Positions 11,787-24,472 of a DNA stretch of 64,000 nt are shown here, piece by piece (the first letter of the stretch is position 1; each line of letters begins with the position of its first letter). This DNA is from Apiospora phragmitis (Eukaryota; Ascomycota; Sordariomycetes; Amphisphaeriales; Apiosporaceae), in assembly GCA_038363925.1 (NCBI GenBank), contig JAQQWL010000005.1, positions 992,001 through 1,056,000 of the forward strand. Reading direction: 5' to 3'. Made by a program: the position numbers and the translations under genes. The notes beneath the pieces are model-generated. The model was not told where the DNA came from and ran no database searches. It worked only from the letters and a program-made list of their open reading frames with translations.

Positions 11787-14212
11787 TCACATCATCATCA
11801 CCATAGATCTTGAATGGACACATGTGATCTCCCAACAGTTAAGAATGTCCACTTCAGGGTTAATTTGGTCGCCAAGAAAAACTGTCAAGGTTTGCAAGCC
11901 AACGAAATGAGCCATAGGAAAGCGATATAGGAGGCTGTAAGCCAGCTGACGGTGCTACGGTCACCTCATGCAACGGCGACCCTAAAAACTAATAATAATA
12001 CTACATAATAATAATACGAATAATTTAATTAAAAATTAATATAAAATCTCAAAAATACCGTTTTAGTTTCGAAACGCTTTTATAACACTTTTAATCTTAG
12101 ATTTAGAGTTAAATTTAATTATAATGGCTTTTAACGCTGATAATAAAAAAGTGACAGCTTAAGGTTTTAATATAACGCTATTTATTTCCCTCTTAATTAT
12201 TATAGCATCTCGTATACGCGTAAACTTCTAGTTAGGGTTAAATATTACTTTTTTTTTTTTACCTCTTTCTTTTTTTAAATTACTTTTTAAAACTAACTTC
12301 TCGTGCTTTAATTAATTAATCTAGCCGTTTAAAATATTTAAACTTTTTTAAAGCTTTTAAAATAAAACCCGGCGCGTCGCGCTATTAAAAATAGTATTAT
12401 TATTACTAAACGTATTCGTTAACTTTTTAATCTAGCGGCTAGTTATAAGTGTTAGTAACGCTATAGAGGAGAATTATTTATTAGAAACGTCGAGGGGAGG
12501 CTTAGATGGTCCTGCCTCTGCCTAGTCTTTTATTCTCCGGTTTCAACTATTAAAAGGTTTATTAATATCGCGAGGAAATATACTAGTTATAGCCTAGCCG
12601 CCAGTTATTATATACGGTTAAAAAGTAAACCTTTTAATTAATTCGTAATATTAAAGGAAATTTTTTCTATTTGTATTTATATTATTAAGCTTTATATAAT
12701 ATAAAGTTATTTTTTAATAATAAAGATCTTTTAATATATTAGAAAAATTAAAATCTAGGGGTTATAATAAATGCGACGAGTATGCTAAAAAAAAGAGAAG
12801 TTATATTTTATACTTTAAGCACGTTATAATGAAGTTTTTATTTACGTGGCTAGCGTGGTTATCTAGGATGATAAGCCGCCACTAGTCCTCGTTTTCAAGC
12901 TTTATATAAGGGATAAAGACCTCATTTAGCCACATTAGGGCTAGCTCTTTATTAGTCCAGCCTTTAAGGGATGCTATAAAGATTTAATCCTCTATAATAT
13001 CTATTAACGAGTCCTTCTTTTCTAAAAACTATTACTATTAGACTCATTAACCTTTAAATATAGTAAGAGGAGGCAAGGCTCGGCTTAAAGCGTTATTATA
13101 TTCGACTATAAAAGCTTATTTTTAATTAAAGGAGTTTATAATTAGTATTTTTTTTATTTTAATAGGTTTAATAATTATTATATTCGTTTTATAGCCGAGC
13201 TAGTTACTGATCTCGTTAATGTTAAACTAAAACTCCGGAAGGATCGATTTTAGAATAAGATTATTAAGCCGCTCGAAAAACTCGATAATTTTCTTTACGA
13301 AACTTACGTTAAGCCTTAAAAAATCTATCCTTTTAAAAAAAATAATACCGATAAATAAATAATAAGTAATAATTTTTTTAACCTAATGCTTACCGAGTAC
13401 TATATTAATCTCGTTAGTTTAAAAAATCCGTTAAGCGAATATCTAGAAAATAACGTACGCCGGTAAGCAGCCTAGATTATATTACGTAAGGTATTAAATC
13501 ACGATTTAAAACTCTTCCGCTATTATTAAAGCTTAGAAGGACTTATTCCGTTATTTTATAGTTTTACGGCCGTAAATCCGAGCCTTTAGAATTATTCTAA
13601 GGATATTATGCTTCTCGGCGGCTTATTTTATTAACGAGCCATTTATAATATCTTAAATTACGCGTTATAGTGCTAATTCGTTAAGTTTACGGCCTATTAA
13701 AAAGAGGAAAAAAAGAAGAAGATGGTATTATTTAATTAACTATAAATTAAAAGCTAACTAGTTTATATACTAATTTATATATGGTACTATTAGAGGCTAT
13801 TTAAATTTAAGGGTCGCCGTTATATAGGGTGACCGTAACACCGTCAGCTGGGTTACCATCTAGATTCTAAAAATCCAGCATGTTGAACTAAATCCATCTG
13901 AAGCCCCATCGAGTTGGTGGCATTAAATCTGTCGTTTTGGATCTGGCCAGAGTTATGTGAGTGTAGCAAGATTATATCTCGGTCATAATCAATATAGACT
14001 AGCTGCGGTATATGTAACCGTTCGTACGTATGTTGGCATACACGCCGGGACCGTGAGCATATGTGCAACAGGGAAGGAACTAGTTGACTAGATGTGCACC
14101 AATGCCACATGTTGTTATTGATTGTTGCTAACCATAAGACCCATGTGACTGGCAAAGCACATCGCCAGACCTCATTTTCTAGTTCAAACGGCAGATTGCG
14201 GATATTAAACAT
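11787..14212 (-). pseudogene. 2EXR-domain gene split by transposon Fot4
   Basis: The first part (14212 down to 13856) begins MFNIRNLPFELENEVWRCAL. Further on it has SSQLVPSLLHICSRSR and an HIPQLVYIDYDRDIILL strand. This is the arrangement of the fungal 2EXR family: an LP.E....W..AL start, then LL..C..SR and a conserved Tyr-rich strand. The frame ends artificially at the Fot4 border (TA 13854-13855). If Fot4 and one TA copy are disregarded, the same frame resumes at 11937 with LLYRFPMAHFVGLQTLTVFL, the FxxLQxLTVF strand expected next, and runs to a TGA at 11787-11789. The two coding pieces total 510 nt, exactly 170 codons including stop. The gene is therefore disrupted by a single insertion and otherwise intact in frame. 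At 169 residues it is short for the family. Its function is unknown. Confidence 0.85.
11940..13853 (-). mobile_element. Fot4: Fot1-like transposon inserted in the 2EXR gene
   Basis: The element is 1914 bp, flanked by TA (11938-11939 and 13854-13855). The ends read ARCCCAGCTGACGGTG or the close variant AGCCAGCTGACGGTG. The terminal inverted repeat is about 44 bp, up to the shared GGCGACCCT. The ends keep normal composition while the interior is heavily RIP-mutated. On the minus strand at about 12830-12980 the transposase is still readable: GWTNKELALMWLNEVFIP, then WRLIILDNHASH, the second catalytic Asp region of pogo/Fot1 DDE enzymes. Numerous stops make it non-autonomous. Its coding strand is the same as that of the gene it breaks. 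Confidence 0.93.
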
Positions 14213-14330
14213 GTTGTTGTTTAGAACATGAGTATGTACCTATTAAATTCGAAACTAGTTTCCGCTTTTTAAAGTTAAACTAATTATTTAAAATAAATAG
14301 AGTTATATATATATGTTTTTATAATAATTA
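14213..14330. other. 2EXR upstream region and composition border
   Basis: Balanced DNA ends near 14230, just upstream of the 2EXR start codon, and RIP-type AT-rich DNA begins. Any promoter of the 2EXR gene would lie in this degraded sequence. Confidence 0.45.
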
Positions 14331-14525
14331 AATTCCTAAGAGTATAATAAAATTTAGTTTTAATATTTATTATTTAAATATTAAAAGAACTAATTTAAAG
14401 TATTATAAAGTATATATATAATACGTAAGTAATATAAGAGAAATATTAATTATTATTAAACTAAATTTTTATAAGGCTATATATTTAATATTAACACGTA
14501 TCGATATTATTATACCTTATACTTT
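14330..14525. repeat. Direct repeat, copy 1 (possible LTR remnant)
   Basis: This segment matches 14765-14955 in order: an AATAAAATYTA start, a YTTTAAATATTAAAA block, a GAGARARATATT-like word and TATAAGGCTATATATTYRRYRCTAAC near the end. Nearly all differences are C/T or G/A. The two copies are about 240 bp apart, which is too close for a complete retrotransposon. A tandem or partly deleted terminal-repeat remnant is the simplest reading. Confidence 0.5.
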
Positions 14526-14764
14526 AATATAATAATTAAATATAGTTATTTAATTACGGCCGTTATTAAAACCTTTAAATTATCTTAGTACTTATCTAGT
14601 CGTAGCGATATATATAAGCGCTAGAAATCTATTCTTTTAACGCTTTAATAAAACCTTAACAAGTACTTATAACTTATTAAAATACACGGTGTAGAAAGCT
14701 CGACAGTACTTTAGACATGTATTTTTTATATATTTTTCGCGGACGTTAAACCTAGATTTTATTT

Positions 14765-14955
14765 TATAATAAAATCTAAGTTTAATATTCGCCTTTTAAA
14801 TATTAAAATAATAAGCCTATAATATTATAAGGCGACTACACCGTGCGTTAAACGATGTGAGAGAAGTATTTATTATTATTAAATAAAACTCTTATAAGGC
14901 TATATATTCGGCGCTAACCTATACCGCTACCGCTAAGTCTTATATACATTAAAGT
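14765..14955. repeat. Direct repeat, copy 2 (possible LTR remnant)
   Basis: This is the less mutated partner of 14330-14525, retaining GGCGACTACACCGTGCG and CGGCGCTAACCTATACCGC. No protein motif is visible between the copies. Confidence 0.5.
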
Positions 14956-14984
14956 TAACTATAAATTAGTAAATTATATTTTAA

Positions 14985-16892
14985 ATAAAAAAGCAGTATT
15001 AAACTAATTAATTATATAAATCTTTAATAGCTTAATATAGTTTCTAAACGAAATAACTATATAAACGAATAAATTACTTTCGTTAAGTTTTATATAAATA
15101 ATTTTTATAACTTAATTCTTTTATTACTTAATATAATTAATATTTGAAAAGAAAGGTAAATAGTTTTAGGGCTTTAAGCGCTTAAAAATAATTTAAAATT
15201 AAGTTTCCGACGCGTAGCCCGAATATACGAAGTCTTTTATACGACCCTTCGTAACCGACAGCTCGATATTCTTACGAAACGCGAAATATTCGTTAATTTT
15301 CAAAAGTCAACAGATTTTAAAGAAGATATAATCGTATAATATATAATCGAACTAAATTCGCAATCGTTGCTTTTTTAAATAAGTAGCGTTAAAGATATAA
15401 CGAATCGATTACTTCGTTAACGCGACGCGAGACGCGTCGGCGTTAATTAAGCCTTTAACTTTATACGATAATAATTAAACCTTTAAACGCGTTTTAATTA
15501 AAGAATCGATTATTAAAAAATGCTTTATAAAGATCTCGACGCGTATCGCGCGTAGTTTACTTTTTTACGGTATATAATCTATAAGTATTAGATTTAAGAG
15601 GAGGATATCTATAATTTTAATAAGATGGCTTTTTTATGAATTAAATCTTGTTCGAAATAATTATTACTATTTTTAATTAATACAGAAAGCTTAAAATAAT
15701 TTAATAAAAGAACCGAGAATAAGTTATAATTATTTAAAGCGTTAGATTATCCGGTTATATTATTCCTTCGTCTATTATATTTATTAAAAAAACGCAGCTC
15801 TTTTTTTAATATATAAATAGCTTATTATTAAAAGATTAAGTAATCGCAGTTTTTAAAAACGGCTGGACTATAAACGAGAAAAGCGAGGACTAAATTTAAT
15901 ATTTTAATAAATATATAAAGTTTTATACGAAAAGTATTTATCGCTTATTAATCCTTAATATTTATAAGAGCTTTTATTTAATAATTTTCGAGCTTTATTA
16001 TAAAAAGAACTCGATTATTAAACTTTACATATTTTCTTATTCGTTATATAAGCTTTAATCTTTTAATATTAATTATTTTTATATATTAAAAAAGTTATAT
16101 AAGAAAGAAATCGAGGGTTTAATATAAGCGTATACTACTTATGTTTTAAAAGAGGACTTTTTAATAGCGTTTTTAAAAGCGTTCTAAGCGATTTTTATTA
16201 TTTTAAATATTTAAAGAGGTTTTCGAAAGGTAGGACTTATACTGTATAATTCGGAATCTATTATTTTATAATTAAATATAAAGCTATATACGCCGACGCC
16301 TTTAGCGACTTTTTCCGGCTTATTTATACCTTAAGAATTAAAAACCTTAAATAATTTAATTAAAGCTTAATTTTAAACCGAGTACGTTAAAAATCGAATC
16401 GCGCGATATTAAATAGCTTTTTAACATTAATTTTAATTAAGTTTAATTATATTATAAAAAGTATAACGTAAGTTATATACCGGCTCGCTTTATTAAATAA
16501 TAAAATAACCATACTACGAAAGGCGAATAAGATATTTAGACGGCGCCGCTATATAAAAAAAAAACGGCTATAAAATAAAAGATTATTTTATATATAAACT
16601 AAAAAAGACTTATAGTTTTAATAAAACGTTAATAAATAGTTATAAAACGAATCGCGTTAAAAGAGTAGTCGTATAAAGACGTTTAAGACGCGCTTATAAC
16701 GCTATAGAATCTATAGAGAGCCCGGATATAATGCTTATACCTATTAAAATAATATAAAAGTATTTAAAGATAAAGATTCCGATTAATTTTAAGATATTAA
16801 ATACGTTATAACGAAATTAACTTATATTTTATTAAATAAAGTCTTTAAAGGTGGTTATTTAAACTATATAATTAATTAAACCGTGAGGTAAG
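14985..16892 (+). mobile_element. Fot3-B: Fot3-related pogo/Fot1-type transposon
   Basis: The right end (about 16850-16892) reads ATTAATTAAACCGTGAGGTA and closes on GT before TA 16893-16894, like the left-type end of Fot3-A in inverse orientation. The left end is poorly preserved; a degraded match near 14990-15030 sets an approximate start. Internally the DETGFF region is readable on the plus strand (about 15600-15640), and the segment 15400-16400 follows the same order as the other Fot elements. Length is about 1.9 kb, as expected for the family. It is RIP-inactivated. Confidence 0.7.
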
Positions 16893-16894
16893 TT

Positions 16895-17393
16895 ATTTAA
16901 TTTAAAATAAATATAATTATATTTTAAGTAATAAAAGTATATAATTAATTTAATCGCCTAAGGTTAAAGAACTTTATATCGCGATAGATTATTTTATTTA
17001 AAGCTTTAATATAATATTTAGCCTTAAATTTATCTTATACCTATAGTACAAAGTTATTTTATAAAACTTAATACTATTATATAACGTTATTTAAAGCGTT
17101 AAGTTCGCTATATTAAAACCGTTACTATTTTCTTAGCACTACTTTTTTAAATATATATAGGTAAATCTTAACTATATTTAATGCTTAGGAGATAATTCAT
17201 AATCAGTTTACCTTACCCACTCATGCCTCTTTACTATTGTTTCTCTAACCTACTTTTACACCGGAGACGGCGAGCTTAAGGGCCACCTGGTGATCTTAGA
17301 TATAGGTAACGACGAATTAAAATCAGCTCGCATGTTTATTACATATCTAGTAAAAGATGAGAGGCAATATATAATAGGCTATTATATACTTAA
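16895..17393. other. AT-rich spacer with a less mutated patch
   Basis: The first 270 bases are strongly AT-rich. About 17170-17390 is richer in GC and has intact words such as GGAGACGGCGAGCTTAAGGG, so it may be a relic with a lighter RIP load. I recognise no gene or terminal repeat in it. Confidence 0.4.
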
Positions 17394-17395
17394 TA

Positions 17396-19326
17396 AGCTA
17401 AAGCACCCCTCTACGAACCACCCCTTCGCGGACTAGAAAACTTAGTAAACACACCCTTTTAATTTAAATTATTTCTATAGCTAAAATTAGTCAAGATATA
17501 TTACTTTTTAGTATTTCTAATAGTAATACAGTCCTCTATTTTTATTTTATCGTTTTCTATTCCCTTTATATTACTCTACGGCCTGCTTAGTATTTTAACA
17601 TCGGTGGATTCGTTCTTAGATACGACCTTACTCATTAGCCTTTATTTAGCCCGTCGTATATTAGTTATACGAATAAATCGCTATCCCGGTACGATTCTTA
17701 CCATTTAACGTACGTTAATAGTTTTTTTATTAATTTTAACTTAAAAATAATTAATTTAATCCTCGAGGCTCGCGATTTTATTAGCTTATTCGTTAAGAGC
17801 TTTATTAGCCTTACGAATAAAGAGTCTTTAAAAAAGGAGATTAAAAGTAGGGTCTATAGCGGCTAGTTTTCGATTATTATTTCTTAAGGCCTAACTATTA
17901 AAAGGTGTTTCGATAAGCGTTAAGGTTAATTTAGTAACGAAATTAAGCGTTAATTCTTTATTAATTACCGGGGGTGGTTTTAGACATAATCGAGCGATAC
18001 CCTCATCCTTTAAGATAATATATTTCGATAATAATGGTTTTAATTAATCCCGCAAATAAATCCTAGTTATTTTTTAAGTATTTTAAATCGTCGAAGGAGT
18101 TAAAACGTTAATTTTAGCCTAGCGGTATACCTTTAATATATTTAATTTAATAAGCTTAAGTTTAAAGACCGCGTTTAAGCATAGCTTTAAAAGAATCTTT
18201 AGCCTTTTTTTAATAGCTCGAAAACCTTTATATTTAAAACCTATACGATATAATTATAACATAGTTTATAAAAAACGAGCTATACTTTATTTATAAAATA
18301 AAGCTATAAAAAGTTTTCGTTTATATATAAATTATAGCCGTTATAAATTAAAACAACCTATTTATTATCGTAACGAGACCGAATATAAAGAATAAAAATA
18401 TTTTAAATTTAATTTTATATTATAAGATTATTAGTCCACTTTTTAAACGATGCTTTAAACCGCTATTTATTTTAAAGATGGCCGTCTTAGTTTAGAAACC
18501 ACTAGCTTTAAACGTCGGCCCCTTTAAAAATAACTAGCGGCGAGAGGACTACCCTATTATAGCCTATACACTTTAAGTTAGTAATTTATTCCCTTTTTTC
18601 GACGTTTTTTTTAAAAGCTAGATAATTAATAGCTTCGGTAATCACTTTATTATTACCGTTAACGCTTTAACTAATACTTATTTTATCGGTATTATAAATG
18701 CGTTTAAAAGGGATATTACCTAACTTTAAAGTATTAAATTTATCGAAAAAACGTTAATATTAATAATAATTACCCTATTAACGCGGTTATAATTAATTAT
18801 TTTAAATCTAATAGTTTTAACGAACTCGTTTTTAATTAAAAATCGAGTATATTCACGTTACCTTAACGTATAAAACGCCTCGGAAACGTTTAATATTCGT
18901 TAAGTTATATATTTAAACTTAACGAGCATTAATATAAAGCTTAGTCTAGCTTAGCTAATAACTTAATTCGCTAATGAAGTCTTTAAAAATAATAATAATA
19001 CCTACTGGTCTTTATTTAGCTTTTATCGCGTCGATATACCGGCTAAGCGCCGGATGACGTACGATCGGTCGGTATTTTATTTACAGACGGCTTCACGAAT
19101 ACCTAGTTCGAGCTTTACGTCACGTATCGTAGCCTACGCGGGTTTTTAAATATTAAACAATAATATAGAGAAATAACTTAAAAAACGAATAAAATAATAA
19201 TAGTATATATAATTAAGAAGTAAAGGTAATAAGAGAAATTTATATTATTATTTAAAGGTTTAACGCGTTTATAGCGCGAAACGTAGTAGTCCGTAAAGGG
19301 GTGGTCCGTAGAGGGGTGCCTTCGCT
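17396..19326 (-). mobile_element. Fot5: pogo/Fot1-type transposon with iterated inverted repeats
   Basis: The element is 1931 bp, bounded by TA (17394-17395 and 19327-19328). The ends are AGCKAARGCACCCCTCTACG and its inverse; the repeats extend over about 40 bp and contain two tandem CACCCCTYTACGGAC-like words. On the minus strand at about 18340-18590 the DDE core is legible with stops: LSPLVIFKG, then QVVLIYNGHN (the ..DGH.SH position). Both sides continue as TTAA, which could suggest a piggyBac-type TTAA duplication, but the interior supports pogo/Fot1 and thus TA. Confidence 0.85.
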
Positions 19327-19328
19327 TA

Positions 19329-20691
19329 TTAATAACTTTAAATTTTATTTACCGATATTATTAAAACCGCTATCTTTCTTTTTAATTTCATTATTTTATT
19401 TTACAGTGCACAGCCTTTTAATTTTCTAGAGGCTCTATTTTTAAAATAATATATAATATATTAAATATTAATTAACCAGATTAATTATAAATAATTATTT
19501 TAAATACTTATTTATTATAATATCTCTATTAAAGCCGTAATATAAACTATTAAAAAAAATATATTACTTAATTATACTACTTATATATATATCTTTTTTA
19601 TGTATTCTTTAAAGAGTCGACTATCTCTACTTCGTTTATTTACGACGCCGTATTAGCGTAAACTCGAAAAAGCGGTAATCACTTATGTATTTTACTAACT
19701 TTATCTTAAACCACTTTTTATATCTTCTTATCGTCGATAACTAGAATAAGTTTTAAGTTCTCTAGTAAACTACCGTTTTAACTCTTAATCTAGTGCTTAT
19801 ATCGCTCGACTAAATAGACTCTTATTAAATCGCCCGCCGTGCCGGAACTTTCTCCTTAGTTAACTACCTTTTTTTATTAACGAGTCCACGATTTAAACTC
19901 TTATATAATATTTTTAACCTACCGTTAATTATATATCGATTATTTTATTTTACTATTATAATCTCATCGGCGGTTTTATCTCTTTTTTATTTATTTTTAC
20001 TATTACTTAAAAGAGGAGTATTTATTATTTTTAAAGTATATATTGTTATAGTTAGTTTTCCCTTTTTAACTACTATTAAATAAGGCTTTAACATGTAAAG
20101 GCTCTAACCTTACTCCTCTACTACTCTCTTACCTAATACATATGGTCTCGGATACTGTACAGGTTCCTAAGGTGTTCTTATCTCATCTTTTTAATATGTT
20201 TAGCCTATACTACTTAGTAATATCTATTTTTAATACCTTTTATACTACGCTTATTCCTTTATATAATAGCGAGCGTTTCTATTATAAGCTATATATTTTA
20301 CGCGTTTATAATCTCATTTATCATCGTTATAAAACGGCACGTGACTAAGATTTTCCTCGATAAAAGTAAAATTACTTTTAAACTTAAACGCCCTCTAAGA
20401 GTAAAACTTAGTTAATATATTAACTTACGCGTTATAAAAAAGCTCTACTCTATACTCACGTACCCGATCACTATTATTATTAGTTCCGAAGAACCGATAA
20501 AAAGAATCGCGCTTTTTGTCGAGCCTTAAACTATCCTTTTCAATTACCTCTAATAACCGCGTCACAGGTCTCGCAAGGCGTACAGCGCCTCATCGTCGAA
20601 TGAGCAAGTGGTAAAAGGGAGGCGATTTATTAAGATATAATAAATAATAGTTTTTAATAAGTCTTATAATAAACCGATACTAAATAAAATA
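19329..20691. other. Decayed repeat relic of unknown type
   Basis: AT-rich with traces of coding bias. A 68-codon open stretch at 20142-20348 (+) is preceded by fragments in the same orientation. It could be part of a degenerate transposase, but I see no catalytic motif that names the family. The end (about 20520-20620) has normal composition. This is the sequence into which the whole 20694-57390 tower was built. Confidence 0.35.
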
Positions 20692-21530
20692 TAACGTACT
20701 TTACGGTTTAATTAATTATACGGTTTAAATAATCACTTTTAAAGACTTTATTTAATAAAGTATAAGTTAATTCCGTTATAACGTATATAATATCTTAAAA
20801 TTAATTAGAATTTTTATTTATAATACTTCTATATTATTTTAATAAGTACGAGCATTATACCCGGGCTCTCCGTAAATTTTATAGCGTTATAAGCGCGTTT
20901 TAAACGTCTTCGAACAACGACTCTTTTAACGCGATTCGTTTTATAACTATAAATCATTTTTAATTTATATATAAAATAATCTTCTATTTTATAGCCATTT
21001 CTATTTTATACGGCGGCGCCGGCTAAGTATTTTATTCGCTTTTTATAATATGATTATCTTACTTATTAATAAAACGAGCCGATATATAATTTACGTTATA
21101 TTTTCTATAATTTAATTTAACTTAATTAAAATTAATATTAAAACGTTATTTTAATATCGCGCGATTTAATTTCTAACGTACTAGGTTTAAAATTATACTT
21201 TTATTAAATTATTTAAAGTTTTTAATTTTTAAAATAACGTACCTTATAAGCGAGCTACATATATAAACGAGCTACTTATTTTTAATTAACTTTTTTATAA
21301 TTAACTTTATATTAACTTTTCTTTTTTAATAAGTATTAAATTAAAAAATAAAGAAAAAAGAAAAAAGGTTTAATTTAATACTTTAAACGTTTTAAAATAA
21401 TTCGAAATTAAATATATAAAAAGTTATAGTAATATATTATATCTTAAAGTCGACGTTATATAGCCGACGACGCGGAATTCTATTACGATTTAAACACTTT
21501 ATAAATTTTTAAAAGCTTTTTATTAAATGG

Positions 21531-21728
21531 GCTTTCGTACGTACGTACAGGTTCCGGGTTCAATCGGGGTTCAATCGTTATATTCTATTATTTATATCTA
21601 TCTTTAGTACGAGCTACAAGGGGCATCGTATGCCCCTCTTAATAATATAGGAAAGGGGTTCGTGCGCGTAGGTACGTGGCACCTTTTTTAAAGTAATATG
21701 GAAAACCTTAGTTCCTGCTATTTTAACA
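21531..21728 (-). repeat. Solo LTR of the Copia element
   Basis: The 198-bp sequence TATTAAATGGGC...TATTTTAACA matches both LTRs of the Copia element at 22154. It is flanked by perfect 5-bp copies of CTTTT (21526-21530 and 21729-21733). The uninterrupted sequence exists in Fot1-B at about 6305-6320. A solo LTR implies LTR-LTR recombination of an earlier full insertion. It was the second member of the family to enter this one Fot1 copy, or the first. Confidence 0.9.
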
Positions 21729-22153
21729 CTTTTTAATTTTAAAAAAGAATTAATTATTTAATATATTATTAATTTAAATACGCTATCGTTTTTTTTTTAA
21801 ATTAAGTAATATAAAAGATATAACGAATTAATTATTTAATTTACGTAATACGAAACGCGTCGGCGTTAATTAAGCCTTTAATTTTATATAATAATAACTA
21901 GACCTCCGGACGCGTTTTAACCGAAGAATCGATTATTAAAAAGTCTTTTATAAAGATTTTAATACGTATCGCACATAATTTATTTTTATATAAAAATATA
22001 ATTAATAAATATAAAATATAAAAAGAAGATATGTATAATTTTAATAAAACCGGGTTTTTTATAAGTTAAATTCTATTCGAAATAATTATAACTACCTCCG
22101 ATCGACGCGAAAAGCTTAAGGTAATATAATAAAAAAACCGGGAATAAGTAATA

Positions 22154-22363
22154 TGGTAAATGGGCTTTCGTACGTACGTATAGGTTCCGGGTTTTATCGG
22201 GGTTTAATCGTTATATTCTGTTATTTTTTTCTCTATTTCTAGTACGAGCTACGAGGGGCATCGTATACCCCTCTTAATAAAACTGAAAAGTGGTTCGTAC
22301 GCGCAGGTACGTAGCACCTTTTTTAAAGTAATATAGAAAACTTTAGGTCTTATTATTTTAATA
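22154..22363 (-). repeat. Copia 3' LTR
   Basis: 210 bp, starting TGGTAAATGGGC and ending TTATTTTAATA on the plus strand. The core has the words TTTCGTACGTACG and a GTACGAGCTACGAGGGGCAT block shared with the solo LTR and the 5' LTR. Confidence 0.9.
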
Positions 22364-24472
22364 CTAGTAACGTATCTCATAAGCGAATATTTCACATAAG
22401 CGAATGTCTTATTTTTATAAATTTCCTTATAGCCTTAACCTTTTTTTATATTTTTTTACGTCCGAAAATATTATAACTTTAAAAAGAGAGTAATATAATT
22501 TTAACGCTTTAAGCGTTCTAAAAAGACTTAATTTTAAATATACGAAAGACTATATTAATTTATTACGTCTTATTAAAAACCTTATAGTATAGACGAAATA
22601 GTTAACCTATACGACGCGAAATATTTACGAATTCTCGAAAGCTTTTAAATTTTAAAAAAGATACGATTATTTAATATATTATTAATTTAAATAAGCGATC
22701 GTTTCTTCCCTTACTAAGTAATATAAAAGATATAATAAATTAATTATTTAGCTTACGCGACGCGAGACGTGTCGGCGTTAATTAGGCCTCTAACTTCGTA
22801 TAATAACAACTAGACCTCCGGATATGTTTTAACCGAAAAATCGATTATTAAAGAGTTCTTTATAAAAATCCCGACGCGTATTACGCGTAGTTTACCTTCG
22901 TATAAAATATAATTTATAAGTATACGATTTAAAAGGAGGATATTTATAACTTCGACGAGACCGGCTTTTTTATAGGTTAAATCTCGTCCGAAATAATTAT
23001 AACTACTTCTAATTAATATGAAAAGCTTAAGGTAATATAATAAAAGAACCGGGAATAAGTTATAATTATTTAAGGCGTCGGATTACACGGTTACGCCATC
23101 CCTCCGTATATTATCTTTACCGGGAAAACGCACCTCTCTTCTTAGTACGAAAACAGCCTATTATTAAAAAACTAGGTGATCGCAGTTATTAAAAATAACT
23201 AAATTATAAATAAAAGAGGCGAAAACTAGATTCGATATTTTAATAAATATATAAATCTTATATAAAAAGTATTTATTACTTATTAATTTTTAACGGCTAT
23301 AAGAGCTATTACTTAATAACTTTCGAGCTCTATTATAAAAAGAACTCGATTATTATACTCTATATACTTTCTTATTTATCGCATAAGCTTTAACCTCTTA
23401 ATATCGGCTATTTTCGTATATTAAAAAAAGCGTACGGAAAAGAAATTAGATATCTTATACGGGCGCATATTACTTACATCTTAAAAGAAGACTTCCTACC
23501 AGCGTTTTTAAAAGCGTTCTAGGCGACTTTCACCGTTTCGAATATATAAGGAAGATTTCGAAAGATAGGACTCGTTCCGTATAATCCGGAATATATTATT
23601 TTATAATTAAATATAAAGTTATATAATATATCCTATAAGCGAATATCTTATATAAGCGAATGTCTTATTCTTTTATACCCCTTTTAATAAAATATAAGTT
23701 AATTTTATTATAACGTATTTAATATATTAAAATTAATCGGAATCCTTATCTTTAAATACTTTTATATTATTCTAATAAGTACGCGTATTATACCCGGGCT
23801 CTCCGCAGATTCTATATCGCTATAAACGTGTCCTAAACGTCCTCGTATAACCACTCTTCCGACGCGATTCGTTTTATAACTATTTATTAACGTCCTTTTA
23901 AAATTACAGGTCTTCTCTAACTTATATACGAAGTAATCTTCTATTTTATAGCCGTTTTTTCTTCGTACGGCGGCGTCGGCTAAATATCTTATTTACTTTT
24001 CAAAGTGTCGCGTTCTTACCTTTTAAAAGAGTAACTCGGTATATAATATATATTATAACTTTTACGATCTAATTAAAACTAATTAAAATAAACGTCGGAA
24101 AGCTATTTTAATACTATATAATATAGTTTCGAACGTATTCGGTTTAAAATTAAGCCTTAATTAAATTATTTAAAGTTTTTAATTCTTAAAAAATAAATAA
24201 GCCGAGAAATATCCCGGGAGGTATTAAAATACGTAGCTTTATATCTAATTATAAAATAATATATTCCGGATTATACGGGATAAGTCCTGTTTATAAAAAG
24301 CCTCCTTATATATTCGAAACGATAAAAATCGCTTATAACGCTTTTAAAAAGGCTAATAAGAAGTCCTCCTTTAAGATATAAATAATATACGCCCGTATAA
24401 AACATTTAATTTCTTTTTCGTACGCCCTTTTTAATATACGAAAATAGCCGATATTAAAAGGCTAGAGCTTAT

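Noticed and set aside
17390..19332. TTAA on both sides of the 1.9-kb element, suggesting piggyBac
   Set aside because: The interior reads as a pogo/Fot1 DDE transposase and the length fits that family, so TA is the duplication and TTAA reflects AT-rich flanks.
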